Below are positions 4,987-12,570 of a stretch of DNA of 17,342 nt, one piece after another. Source of the DNA: an uncultured Lachnospiraceae bacterium (GTDB lineage: Bacteria; Bacillota; Clostridia; Lachnospirales; Lachnospiraceae). The notes beneath the pieces are model-generated. The model ran no database searches. It was not told the DNA's origin and saw only the letters and a program-made list of their open reading frames with translations. Location of the stretch: assembly GCA_910588885.1 (NCBI GenBank), contig CAJUSQ010000063.1:1-17342 (forward strand), read 5' to 3'. Position 1 is the first letter of the stretch. The number at the start of each line of letters is the position of its first letter. Position numbers and translations under genes: made by a program.

Positions 4987-7900
4987 TTATTCTCCAGTTT
5001 TCGGGCTTTTCGGTTCGTTGGGTATCTCTTCCTGTTTCACGTCCGGAGCAGGAGCGGTAGTTTTTTCAATGGAAGGCGTATTCGGAGTGCGGTCCGGCTG
5101 AGTTTGATCCGGGCTGTCACTTGGCTCTTCCTCGGAACCGCTGTTGTCTTCTTCGGAAGTTGCTGCATCAATGACAACCACATAATCGGATGCATGGGAG
5201 AAAGACAGGCTGATACTGCCGTCTGCGCTGATTTCGCCTGCATTTCGAAAGACCAGCTTTCCGGAACTGTCATAGTAGTATAAGTTCCCGGTTTCCCCGC
5301 TGTGTTCACTGCCCAGATTCAAGGTAAGGTCAGCCCGGAAGCCGAATTCTCCGTTATGGGTCAGGGAAATCTGGGTAGAGGGCTTTCCTTCCGCGATGGA
5401 ATCTACCAGGCTCGACGGAATGGCATCCGTATCAAGGGTAATTTCCAAATCAATATCCGTTAAGTCTGTGGCGGCGACTTCGGTTCCGCCGATGGACCAG
5501 CTGTAGGCTCCCATATCAAGGACAATATTGATTTCCTTGCCCTGGATGGCTTCCAGGACTTCTTTTGGCACAACCGTGGCTTTTTTCATGTCGACATGAA
5601 GGGTTGCTCCGGCTTCGGTTTGATCAATTTCGCTGATGATTTTATTGATTTCTTCTTCGGTTAGTTTGATACCGGAGGGGCCTTCCACGGCGCCGTCTTT
5701 TCGAACTGCACTTGCCGCAAGGAATTCCCGGTCTTCCGTAACGGTTACGGTTTCCCCTTTCTCATATCCCTCCCATAAGATATCACGATAAGTTTCATTT
5801 TCGGTGGGTAGTGTAAAAGAGGAACCTTTCTTGAGAATAACATATTGATACGTTTCATCCGGATATTTCAGGATTGCTACACAATTATAATATAATGCCT
5901 GGAAGTTAATTTTTTTATATTGATTCAGGTCTTTTTCAATCGTACCTTTCCATTCGTACAGCATCAGGCCGTTCAGGTGGGTTACTCCCTTAAATGCGCT
6001 TGTAGCTTCTCCTTGAACGGCAGCATCCGAAAGGTTCTCGCCGTTGATCAGCATTAAGGTCTGATGGTCGGTCAGTTTTCCGTCTTCATTCCGATAGGTA
6101 TAACTTATATCAGCTACTGTTTTGCCGTGATAGACAGCAGTTACATACCGGGTTTCCATGGTATTGGAAAATATATCTGCTTCCTCGGGCCCTGTCAGGA
6201 CCCAATGGTCAAATTCCAGGTTGCCGATTCCTTCCGGCGCTTCCAGAGCAGCCAGGGCGTCGCTTACGGCAGTCCCTTTTTCGTAAGACTTCGGAATAAC
6301 TTTGGAGATCTCATTGCCCTTTTCATCCAGATATCTGGTATGCCATGCGACTAAAGAGTTATTATATTCGGCTTCGGCGTAAACATAGGAAACATCGCCT
6401 ACCGTTGCTCCGTCGCCATAGTCATACTTTAGCTTCAATCCGGAAAAACCTGCTTCCTCGGCATCTTCCGGCAGGGGCAGAGTGTTCAGCGCTTCCAAAT
6501 AGGTAGTTTCCTTGCCGGTAAAATGAGGGATCATCACGGTTTGAATTCCCTTGTCCTTTGTCATGTAAGTAAGATAGACATTCAGGCAGCCCAGATCGTA
6601 GGTCGCATAATATGACCGATAAGTATCTCCGGAACCGAAAAACGGAAGCTGGGTGTTTTCGTCTATCTCCGGGCCGTTCCAGCCGTTCAGCCATTTGGCT
6701 GTCACTCCTTCCGGAGGCTGCGGCAGAGACAGGCCAAGATCTTTCAGGGAAGCCCTTCTGCCAACGTTTTTTATGGTCTTGGTTAAAATCAGGGAATTGG
6801 GATAGAGGCTGCCGTCTTCCTGCGGTGCAAACCCATAGAAGTCAAAGGTAACGTCCTTGACATCTTCCCGGAATGTATTTCCGGATTTCACCCTGTAGTA
6901 CCAGGGACAAGTTTTGCTCCAGTTACTCATGAAGGTGGGCAGGTCGGTATAATGTCCCTTGAGGTCGGTTATGGATAAGCTTGTAAGGGTCCATTCACAG
7001 GGGTAGGTATCATTTGTGATGGGAATGGCGCCTACATAGGATTTGATATCTTCCTGATAATTCAAATAAATATCAAATGCTCCGATTACATAGGATACCT
7101 GAGGAGAAAAGGTTGCCGATGCCCGGGGAGAAGGATTTTCCTCATCGACCTTTACTGTCAGGGTAACGGTTTCTCCCGGCTGGACCCACTGTCCGTTTTT
7201 GTCAATGGTAATGCTTTCAATGACAGGTTTTTCGGTATCCGCAAAATATCCTTCCGGATCAACTGTAAAATACCATGGGCGTGCCGTATCCCAGTCTTCC
7301 CGGAAATCGGATAAAGTTGCGGTGTTTCCATTCTGATCCGATACCTTAAGATCATTAAGAACCCATTTGGCGGGATAAGTATCATCTGTAATGGGAATGG
7401 TTTTGTAATATTCCATGGTAGTTCTGTTTAAGTATAAGCTGTAGCCTAAACCGGAAGTGTTTGAATTATCCTGAGAAAAGCTGACATCCATCCAACTGGA
7501 AGGATTTTCTTCGGAAACCTTAACTTTGATAGTAACCTGATCCCCGGCTTTTACGGTCTCCCCGTTTTTGTCAATGGTAATACTTTCGATGACGGGTTTT
7601 TCCGTATCATAATCGTCATTGGCAACCGTAAATGTCAAATCCGTATCCGGTTCAATACTTTCCGGGTAGAAGCTAAAATATTTTCCGCTTGTGGTAGAGA
7701 GCTGGACAGTGTATAAACGCCAGTCTGTCGGAAGTGTATTCTCCTGAACGGTAAAAACGGCTTCCAGCATCTTTGTTTCAGTATTATAAGTGAGGGTTCC
7801 ATACGCCGTCTTATGGGAAGTGCCGTCGCAGGTTTCTACCATTATGGAGCCTGTGTTTTTTAATATGCCGCCCGTGCATTCCACCAAAGCGGTAAAGGTT

Positions 7901-8751
7901 ACGGTGTCTCCCGGACGCAGCTTTCCGTCCTCTCCGGAAGGCGAGGTTTGCATCTGGAAGTTGGATACGGCGACCTGTGCTTTTTGAACTACATCGAAGG
8001 TATAAAGCATTTTGCCGTCGGTGTCATACAAATTTCCGTCAATATAATTGCCGGCATAGTCTTCCACCCGGATTCTGTTAACGTAAACACTGACATCAGA
8101 GCTGGTTAGCCTGTTACAGGGAATAGATCCGGTATAAATGTTTCCGCCGATGTGCTGCAGGGTAAGATCATAGTGGTTATAGCCGGCCAGTGAAACCGTG
8201 ATGGTTTTGATGCCGCTTTCCGTATCGTAAGCCGACATTTCGAAATGGACGGTATCATCCACCGATACGGTTTTTCCGTTTTCCAGAAGCTTAAAACTTT
8301 CAATGACCGGCTGGTTGATATCGTAGGAAGCCGCCTGGGGCGAAATACCGTATGACTCGGCTTCCATACCGGCAGAAACGGGATCCTCCGTCTGCGTTAT
8401 GCTGTCTCCGGTTCCGACCGGATCATTTTCCGAGGGCGTGTCCGCAGCGACCGGATCTTCCGTCTGCAGGCGGCTGTCTGCCGCATGATCCGCCTGCAGG
8501 CTGCTGTCTGCCGCATGATCCGCCTGCAGGCGGCTGTCTGCCGCATGATCCGCCTGCGGGCTGCTGTCTGTCGCATGATCCGTCTTGTAATCCGGCGGTG
8601 TTTCGTTTGGGGCTGCAATGTCCCCGGTCTGCGTCACATTTTCAATTTCACGGTCAATTGGCTCTGCTGCCGCCTGTATTGGAAATACCGTTGCTGCTGT
8701 AATGGACGCTGTCAGTAAAATTCCAAGTAATTTTTTTCCGGACTTTTTCAT
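4987..8751 (-). CDS. Large secreted Ig-like surface protein, sortase substrate
   Basis: This protein has 1254 residues with the start at 8751: AAAGGAGG (plus 8760-8767) lies 8 bp upstream and the protein then begins with a signal peptide (MKKSGKKLLGILLTASI, cleavage near AAA at 27-29). The longer frame from 8883 would begin at the transcription start and is rejected. Residues ~57-97 are tandem 10-residue repeats of type ADHAADSRLQ. Residues ~145-265 and ~266-380 look like Ig-like beta domains. Two closely similar modules follow at about 382-500 and 505-622, both opening DTEKPVIESITIDKNG. The middle (~630-1000) is a further beta-rich region. About 1010-1190 holds a module starting KLTEEEINKIISEID that I associate with clostridial surface proteins. 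The last 60 residues are Pro/Asp/Glu-rich and end SPKTGE. The expected hydrophobic segment and positive tail of a sorting signal are missing. It is probably an adhesin or wall-linked stalk; its ligand is unknown. Confidence 0.88.
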   Translation of the reverse strand: MKKSGKKLLGILLTASITAATVFPIQAAAEPIDREIENVTQTGDIAAPNETPPDYKTDHATDSSPQADHAADSRLQADHAADSSLQADHAADSRLQTEDPVAADTPSENDPVGTGDSITQTEDPVSAGMEAESYGISPQAASYDINQPVIESFKLLENGKTVSVDDTVHFEMSAYDTESGIKTITVSLAGYNHYDLTLQHIGGNIYTGSIPCNRLTSSDVSVYVNRIRVEDYAGNYIDGNLYDTDGKMLYTFDVVQKAQVAVSNFQMQTSPSGEDGKLRPGDTVTFTALVECTGGILKNTGSIMVETCDGTSHKTAYGTLTYNTETKMLEAVFTVQENTLPTDWRLYTVQLSTTSGKYFSFYPESIEPDTDLTFTVANDDYDTEKPVIESITIDKNGETVKAGDQVTIKVKVSEENPSSWMDVSFSQDNSNTSGLGYSLYLNRTTMEYYKTIPITDDTYPAKWVLNDLKVSDQNGNTATLSDFREDWDTARPWYFTVDPEGYFADTEKPVIESITIDKNGQWVQPGETVTLTVKVDEENPSPRASATFSPQVSYVIGAFDIYLNYQEDIKSYVGAIPITNDTYPCEWTLTSLSITDLKGHYTDLPTFMSNWSKTCPWYYRVKSGNTFREDVKDVTFDFYGFAPQEDGSLYPNSLILTKTIKNVGRRASLKDLGLSLPQPPEGVTAKWLNGWNGPEIDENTQLPFFGSGDTYRSYYATYDLGCLNVYLTYMTKDKGIQTVMIPHFTGKETTYLEALNTLPLPEDAEEAGFSGLKLKYDYGDGATVGDVSYVYAEAEYNNSLVAWHTRYLDEKGNEISKVIPKSYEKGTAVSDALAALEAPEGIGNLEFDHWVLTGPEEADIFSNTMETRYVTAVYHGKTVADISYTYRNEDGKLTDHQTLMLINGENLSDAAVQGEATSAFKGVTHLNGLMLYEWKGTIEKDLNQYKKINFQALYYNCVAILKYPDETYQYVILKKGSSFTLPTENETYRDILWEGYEKGETVTVTEDREFLAASAVRKDGAVEGPSGIKLTEEEINKIISEIDQTEAGATLHVDMKKATVVPKEVLEAIQGKEINIVLDMGAYSWSIGGTEVAATDLTDIDLEITLDTDAIPSSLVDSIAEGKPSTQISLTHNGEFGFRADLTLNLGSEHSGETGNLYYYDSSGKLVFRNAGEISADGSISLSFSHASDYVVVIDAATSEEDNSGSEEEPSDSPDQTQPDRTPNTPSIEKTTAPAPDVKQEEIPNEPKSPKTGE
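8461..8580 (-). repeat. Four tandem 30-bp repeats in the surface protein gene
   Basis: Four units of 30 bp (8461-8490, 8491-8520, 8521-8550, 8551-8580) differ by only a few bases and encode the 10-residue repeat A-D-H-A-A-D-S-R/S-L-Q near the N terminus of the mature protein. A whole number of codons per unit means copy number can change without a frameshift. Confidence 0.9.
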
Positions 8752-8890
8752 CCATGATACCTCCTTTGGAAAAGTGAATTTTGAACCATGAAAACATAAG
8801 GGACAAATGTGGAAGCACACACATTTGCTCCGGTGTAATCTGCGACCCTCCTTTCGTTTAGATGTGACATGCTTATATGGCATAATTATA
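8752..8890 (-). promoter_or_regulatory. Promoter and structured leader of the surface-protein operon
   Basis: A -10 box TATAAT lies at plus 8885-8890 on the minus strand; the -35 box is weak and overlaps an inverted repeat TTTCC-N6-GGAAA (plus 8898-8913) that may be a regulator site. The ~125-nt leader contains a hairpin, AAATGTG (8805-8811) with CACATTT (8820-8826), and two Shine-Dalgarno-like sequences: AAAGGAGG at 8760-8767 used by the gene, and a second AAAGGAGGG near 8850-8858 with no good start codon at the right distance. Confidence 0.6.
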
Positions 8891-9101
8891 CATTCATTTT
8901 CCAGAAACGGAAAGAGATTCCAAAATTTTTTAGAGTTTTTAATTTTTTCATCAATAAAGGGAGAAAATAAAGGGAGAAAATCCTTTTTAATTGGAAAATG
9001 CGGTGGAAAATTGAATGTTTTTTCGGATCAGAGTCGTTTTTATTTAATATACTTGATGTTATATGCAATCGGGTAAGTGTTATAAAAAATATAATATTGT
9101 G
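8891..9101. other. AT-rich divergent intergenic region
   Basis: This separates the minus-strand surface operon from the plus-strand padR operon. I see no gene. It holds a 13-bp unit (AATAAAGGGAGAA type) present twice in tandem at 8953-8979, the inverted repeat at 8898-8913, and long A/T runs. Confidence 0.6.
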
Positions 9102-9133
9102 TTGACAAATAATATTATATGATATATAGTATT
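9102..9133 (+). promoter_or_regulatory. Promoter and likely PadR operator
   Basis: TTGACA (9102-9107) and TATAGT (9125-9130) are 17 bp apart, a strong SigA-type promoter for padR and the genes after it. An imperfect 23-bp palindrome (9111-9133, AATAT...GTATT) covers the spacer and the -10 box. PadR proteins commonly repress their own operons at such AT-rich palindromes, so autorepression is likely. Confidence 0.75.
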
Positions 9134-9202
9134 AGTAAAGAAATAGTAATGCATGAAACATAGTAATACATTTTAAATAGTATAAGAAAAAGGAGTGATT
9201 GC

Positions 9203-9526
9203 ATGGTATTTAACACAGGTGCAGCCCTTTTGGACGCAATTGTCCTGGCAGTTGTCAGTAAAGAAGAGGACGGCACATATGGTTATAAAATCACCCAGGA
9301 TGTACGAAAGGCCATTGAGGTCTCGGAATCCACACTGTATCCCGTGCTGCGGCGTCTGCAGAAGGATGACTGCCTGGAGGTTTATGACGTAGAATGCGGC
9401 GGCAGGAACCGCAGGTATTACAGGATTACGGAACAAGGCGGCATTCAGCTGAACTTGTACAAAACAGAATGGGAGAATTATTCGTCAAAAATATCATTGC
9501 TGTTTTCGGGAGAGGAGATTGTATGA
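9203..9526 (+). CDS. PadR family transcriptional regulator
   Basis: This is a 107-residue winged-helix repressor of the short PadR type. The segments LDAIVLAVVSKEEDGTYGYK, VRKAIEVSESTLYPVLRRLQ and RYYRITEQGG are the helix-turn-helix and wing of the family (residues ~10-85), and the last helix serves dimerisation. AAGGAG (9190-9195) lies 7 bp before the ATG. Its stop overlaps the start of the next gene (ATGA), so the two are translationally coupled. As first gene of an operon with DUF1700, DUF4097 and PspC-domain proteins it probably controls an envelope-stress response; the signal is unknown, as the small PadR proteins lack a separate ligand domain. Confidence 0.93.
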   Translation: MVFNTGAALLDAIVLAVVSKEEDGTYGYKITQDVRKAIEVSESTLYPVLRRLQKDDCLEVYDVECGGRNRRYYRITEQGGIQLNLYKTEWENYSSKISLLFSGEEIV

Positions 9527-10221
9527 GCAGGAAAGAATTTATGGAGAAGCTGGAACAGCTGTTAATGGATATCCCGCCGGAAGAGAGGCAGGAAGCCCTG
9601 ACTTATTATAACGGTTACTTTGAAGACGCGGGAGAGGAGAATGAGGAAAGCATCATTCAGGAACTGGAATCGCCGGAAAAGGTGGCGCGGATCATCAAAG
9701 CAGATATGGGAATGGATGCAGAGAAGGAGTATACGGAGGCCGGATTCGAAGATACCAGGTTTCGTCAGCATAGGGAAGTCGGCGGTCAGGAGAACCGGGA
9801 ATTTACATTTCAGGAGAAATCAGAGGCCGGGCAAACGACGGATAAGACTACCAAGACGGTTTTGCTGGTGCTGCTGGCAGTAGTTACAAGCCCTTTGTGG
9901 CTGGGAATTCTGGGTGCGGCAGCAGGCTTGATTCTGGGCGCGGTCGGAACCCTGTTGGGGCTGCTTTTTGCAGCGGCAATGATAGTCCTTAGTTTTTATA
10001 TTGCAGCGTTTGTACTGGGCGGAGTAGGAATCAGCATGTTTGTAGGCGGAGGAATTGCGGCCGGAACCGGCCTGTGCGGGATTGGACTGTTGCTGCTGGC
10101 AGTGGCGGTTCTGGGAACCGTTTGCTGTGTATGGCTGTTTGGACGGTTTTTGCCCTGGCTGGTACGGAAGTTTATAGAACTATGCGGACGTTTATTCTAT
10201 AGAAAGGGGAGAGCGGCATGA
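9523..10221 (+). CDS. DUF1700 (HAAS) membrane protein
   Basis: This protein has 232 residues. The start at 9523 (MSRKEFMEKLEQLL) gives the classic N-terminal DUF1700/HAAS domain: residues 1-60 with PPEERQEALTYYNGYFEDAG and IIQELESPEKVARII. A polar linker follows to about 110, then three or four hydrophobic segments between ~111 and 210 (TVLLVLLAVVTSPLWLGI, then Gly/Ala-rich helices, then LLLLAVAVLGTVCCVWLF). The tail is basic. Genes of this family often sit directly after padR; the HAAS domain is thought to work with the PadR partner, possibly as sensor or antagonist, but this is not proven here. AGAGGAG (9511-9517) is the ribosome binding site inside padR. The stop overlaps the next start by ATGA. 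Confidence 0.92.
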   Translation: MSRKEFMEKLEQLLMDIPPEERQEALTYYNGYFEDAGEENEESIIQELESPEKVARIIKADMGMDAEKEYTEAGFEDTRFRQHREVGGQENREFTFQEKSEAGQTTDKTTKTVLLVLLAVVTSPLWLGILGAAAGLILGAVGTLLGLLFAAAMIVLSFYIAAFVLGGVGISMFVGGGIAAGTGLCGIGLLLLAVAVLGTVCCVWLFGRFLPWLVRKFIELCGRLFYRKGRAA

Positions 10222-11282
10222 AGAGATTTACAAAGGTTTGCCTGATCATTTGCAGCGTAATGGTGGTAGTTGGCATCGTGCTGTGTGCCATCGGCCTGGG
10301 TCTTGGATTTGGAGCACAGCAGTTTCGGGTGCTGGCGAAGGAAGGAGCATTTCACATCGGCCCGGGTTCTCATTGGATCGGATTTGGCTGGTTCGAGGAT
10401 GCCTGGGATGATGCCTGGGATGATGCTTGGGATGATTTGGAAGACGATTTGGATGATATTGGGGAGGAAATTGGGAATATGGGAAGCCAGGAGACGTTAG
10501 CATCGACAGAAGCAGACTGGACTCAGAGAGAAGAAAGCTGGGATGCTTCTTTGGTTCAGAATCTGGATCTGGAATTTTACTTTGGAACATTGAATATTGA
10601 ACCTTCTGATACGGATCAGATTGAAATGTCCGTAAATTACCGGAGTATTTGGAAATCCTATAACCGGGCGATTAAATGGAAAATGGATGGAGATACTTTA
10701 AAGATCCGGGATTCGGTGGATAAGAAAATCCTGCGACTGTTTACCCACGGGGCAGCAGATGCGGAATTGACGATCCGGATTCCGAAAAATCATGGATTTA
10801 ATGAGCTGAAAATGGATGTAGGTGCGGCGAAGGTAACGATCGGAACGTTACTGGATGCAGCAAAGCTGAAGCTTTGTATCGGAGCCGGGGAGTTGAAAAC
10901 ATCGGGAAATGAGCGTATAATATTAAGTGCAGGGAAACTGGATCTGGAACTGGGAGCCGGGGCCATGGAGCTTACAGGGATAAAGGCGGATCAGCTGGAC
11001 TTAGACGGCGGTACCGGTACGATGAAGCTCATGGAAGTGGTTGCTGAAAATGCGGATATTGACTGCGGTGTCGGAAATGTTTCCGTAGAATTAAACGGAT
11101 ATCAGAAGGATTACGATTATGAAGTGGACTGCGGCATCGGTCAGGTGGTTATAGGCTCCAACAGTTACAATGGGCTGGGAAGGAAACAGGAAATCAACAA
11201 CGGCGCAGGAAGACGGATTGATATCGACTGCGGCCTTGGCCGGGTGGAAATAACTTTTAACGAAAAAAGTATGGAGGGATGA
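10218..11282 (+). CDS. DUF4097 beta-helix-like membrane protein
   Basis: This protein has 354 residues. One hydrophobic segment (~8-31, VCLIICSVMVVVGIVLCAIG) anchors it. Residues ~60-82 form a very acidic stretch with the repeat DAWD three times. From about residue 110 a DUF4097-type domain follows: repeated short strands such as KVTIGTLLDAAKLKLCIGAG, LDLELGAGAMELTGI, ADIDCGVGNVSVELNGY and IDIDCGLGRVEITF, consistent with a right-handed beta-helix facing outside. It overlaps DUF1700 by ATGA and is followed after 3 bp by the PspC gene. Such proteins occur in envelope-stress operons related to LiaF/PspC systems; a direct role in sensing wall damage is inference. Confidence 0.9.
   Translation: MKRFTKVCLIICSVMVVVGIVLCAIGLGLGFGAQQFRVLAKEGAFHIGPGSHWIGFGWFEDAWDDAWDDAWDDLEDDLDDIGEEIGNMGSQETLASTEADWTQREESWDASLVQNLDLEFYFGTLNIEPSDTDQIEMSVNYRSIWKSYNRAIKWKMDGDTLKIRDSVDKKILRLFTHGAADAELTIRIPKNHGFNELKMDVGAAKVTIGTLLDAAKLKLCIGAGELKTSGNERIILSAGKLDLELGAGAMELTGIKADQLDLDGGTGTMKLMEVVAENADIDCGVGNVSVELNGYQKDYDYEVDCGIGQVVIGSNSYNGLGRKQEINNGAGRRIDIDCGLGRVEITFNEKSMEG
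10398..10433 (+). repeat. Three tandem 12-bp repeats encoding DAWD
   Basis: Units GATGCCTGGGAT at 10398-10409 and 10410-10421 are identical, and the third (10422-10433) differs by one base. They encode DAWD three times in the acidic linker of the DUF4097 protein and could vary in number by slippage without frameshift. Confidence 0.9.
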
Positions 11283-11285
11283 TCA

Positions 11286-11474
11286 ATGGAACCAAAAAGG
11301 CTTTACAAATCCAAAACGAACCGTGTACTGTTCGGTGTATGCGGAGGGCTGGGCGAATATTTTAATATTGACCCTACCATTTTCCGGCTGATTCTGGTAT
11401 TATTAATATGCGGAGCCGGAAGCGGACTTGTGGCGTATATTGTAGCCGCGATTATTATGCCGGAGCCCTATTAG
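11286..11474 (+). CDS. PspC domain protein
   Basis: This is a 62-residue membrane protein that is almost wholly a PspC domain: KRLYKSKTNRVLFGVCGGLG, then EYFNIDPTIFRLILVLL, then a second hydrophobic stretch to IIMPEPY at the C terminus. The CGGLGEYFxIDPTxxR motif is diagnostic. Phage-shock protein C homologues act at the membrane in envelope stress; this short form lacks the cytoplasmic and periplasmic extensions of proteobacterial PspC. GGAGGG sits in the end of the DUF4097 gene just before the start, so it belongs to the same operon and is its last clear member. No terminator is visible in the 81 bp after it. Confidence 0.95.
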   Translation: MEPKRLYKSKTNRVLFGVCGGLGEYFNIDPTIFRLILVLLICGAGSGLVAYIVAAIIMPEPY

Positions 11475-11555
11475 AACAAATGTTCCGCAATTTCCTTTGC
11501 AGGGTATACAAAGAGTGAAAGGCTTCAGCAGGAGCAGACGGAAGGAAGGCGGATC

Positions 11556-12512
11556 ATGACACTGAAAGCAGTTTTATTTGAACGGGACTTATTAATTTTA
11601 CACGGCAGCTGGACAGAATCTCTGTGCCAGCTGCTTCTTGGTTTGCATCAATATCAGGCGGCGGCCATTGATTTGGGGGCGGTGCTGCCGCCGGAGCAGC
11701 GGGAATGCCCAAAAGGCAAGGAAGGGGCCGACAGCGGGGGAGATTCTTTCCGGGCCTGTCTGGAGCTTCATTTACAGAAGCTCGGGATTACCCTGGCAGA
11801 CTGCTTGCTCCTGGCAGATTGTGCAGAAACCTTAAGACTGGCCCGCACATGGGGAATTGCGGTTTTGGCCTATGAGCCGCCGGGCAGGGAGCAAGAGGTG
11901 GATTCCTTTGCGAAAGATATGCTGATGATTGTGGAAGGCTTTGAAGAGGTGGACTTTTATTTCCTGGAACGGATGTATCAGCGGTTTCATCATCTGCCCT
12001 GGACCGTGATTGAGACGGAGCGCTGCTATCTGCGGGAAATCACACTGGAGGATCTGGATGAGCTGTACAGTCTGTATGAACCGAAAGAAATGACCCGTTA
12101 TATGGAAGGATTGTATGAAGACCGGAAAAAAGAGGAAGAATATACCAAAGCCTATATCGAAAAAATGTATCCTTTTTATGGCTACGGCTTATGGCTGGTG
12201 GTGGAGAAAGCTTCCGGCAGGATCATTGGCCGGGCCGGGCTCGGAAACCTGGAAGTGGACGGGGAAGTCCAGCTGGAGCTGGGATATCTGATCGCCCGGG
12301 AGAAACAGCGGCAGGGCTTTGGTTATGAGGTTTGCCAGGGAATCCTGGACTATGCCGGAAAGGCCACGGATTTTAAAACCATCCACTGCCTGATTCAGGA
12401 ACAGAACAAAGCTTCCATTGGTTTGGCGGAGAAATTGGGCTTTTATTGGGAGAAAAACGTGATTTGCAACGAAAAGGAAATGCAAAGATACGCGAAAATC
12501 TTGCAAACTTAG
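11556..12512 (+). CDS. GNAT acetyltransferase with HAD-like N-terminal part
   Basis: This protein has 318 residues in two halves. Residues ~150-318 are a RimJ/RimL-type GNAT N-acetyltransferase: IETERCYLREITLEDLDELY at the start, then WLVVEKASGRIIGRAGL, then the acetyl-CoA motif LGYLIAREKQRQGFGYEV (RQGFG being the Q/RxxGxG loop), and NKASIGLAEKLGF near the end. Residues 1-145 resemble a degenerate HAD-like fold: VLFERDLLILHG at the N terminus, then CLLLADCAETLRLARTWGIA with VLAYEPPG at about 83-110, like the end of HAD domains. The catalytic DxDxT is missing, so phosphatase activity is not expected. GGAAGGAAGG (about 11540-11549) precedes the start. The substrate is unknown. The promoter of the next gene lies across its stop codon. 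Confidence 0.88.
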   Translation: MTLKAVLFERDLLILHGSWTESLCQLLLGLHQYQAAAIDLGAVLPPEQRECPKGKEGADSGGDSFRACLELHLQKLGITLADCLLLADCAETLRLARTWGIAVLAYEPPGREQEVDSFAKDMLMIVEGFEEVDFYFLERMYQRFHHLPWTVIETERCYLREITLEDLDELYSLYEPKEMTRYMEGLYEDRKKEEEYTKAYIEKMYPFYGYGLWLVVEKASGRIIGRAGLGNLEVDGEVQLELGYLIAREKQRQGFGYEVCQGILDYAGKATDFKTIHCLIQEQNKASIGLAEKLGFYWEKNVICNEKEMQRYAKILQT

Positions 12513-12529
12513 ACAAAATTGCGTATAAT
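12501..12529 (+). promoter_or_regulatory. Promoter of the relA/spoT homologue
   Basis: TTGCAA (12501-12506) and TATAAT (12524-12529) are spaced by 17 bp. The -35 box lies in the last codons of the GNAT gene. Transcription would begin near 12536, leaving a leader of about 35 nt. Confidence 0.75.
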
Positions 12530-12570
12530 AATTAAAATAATGTTACTGGATAAAAGGCGGGGAATCATTT

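Noticed and set aside
8461..8580. Possible CRISPR-like array
   Set aside because: The 30-bp units are directly adjacent with no spacers and are in frame with a protein repeat.
8352..8718. Plus-strand and alternate-frame readings over the 30-bp repeats
   Set aside because: Their repetitive Pro/Cys/His or Arg/Met composition is a by-product of the in-frame repeats of the surface protein.
8660..8824. Short frame from an ATG at 8824 (minus strand) running into the surface gene
   Set aside because: It overlaps the real start in another frame, has poor ribosome binding site spacing and shows no protein-like features.
8752..8883. 44-residue N-terminal extension of the surface protein from an ATG at 8883
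   Set aside because: The -10 box is at 8885-8890, so this ATG would not be in the mRNA, and a perfect ribosome binding site and signal peptide start at 8751.
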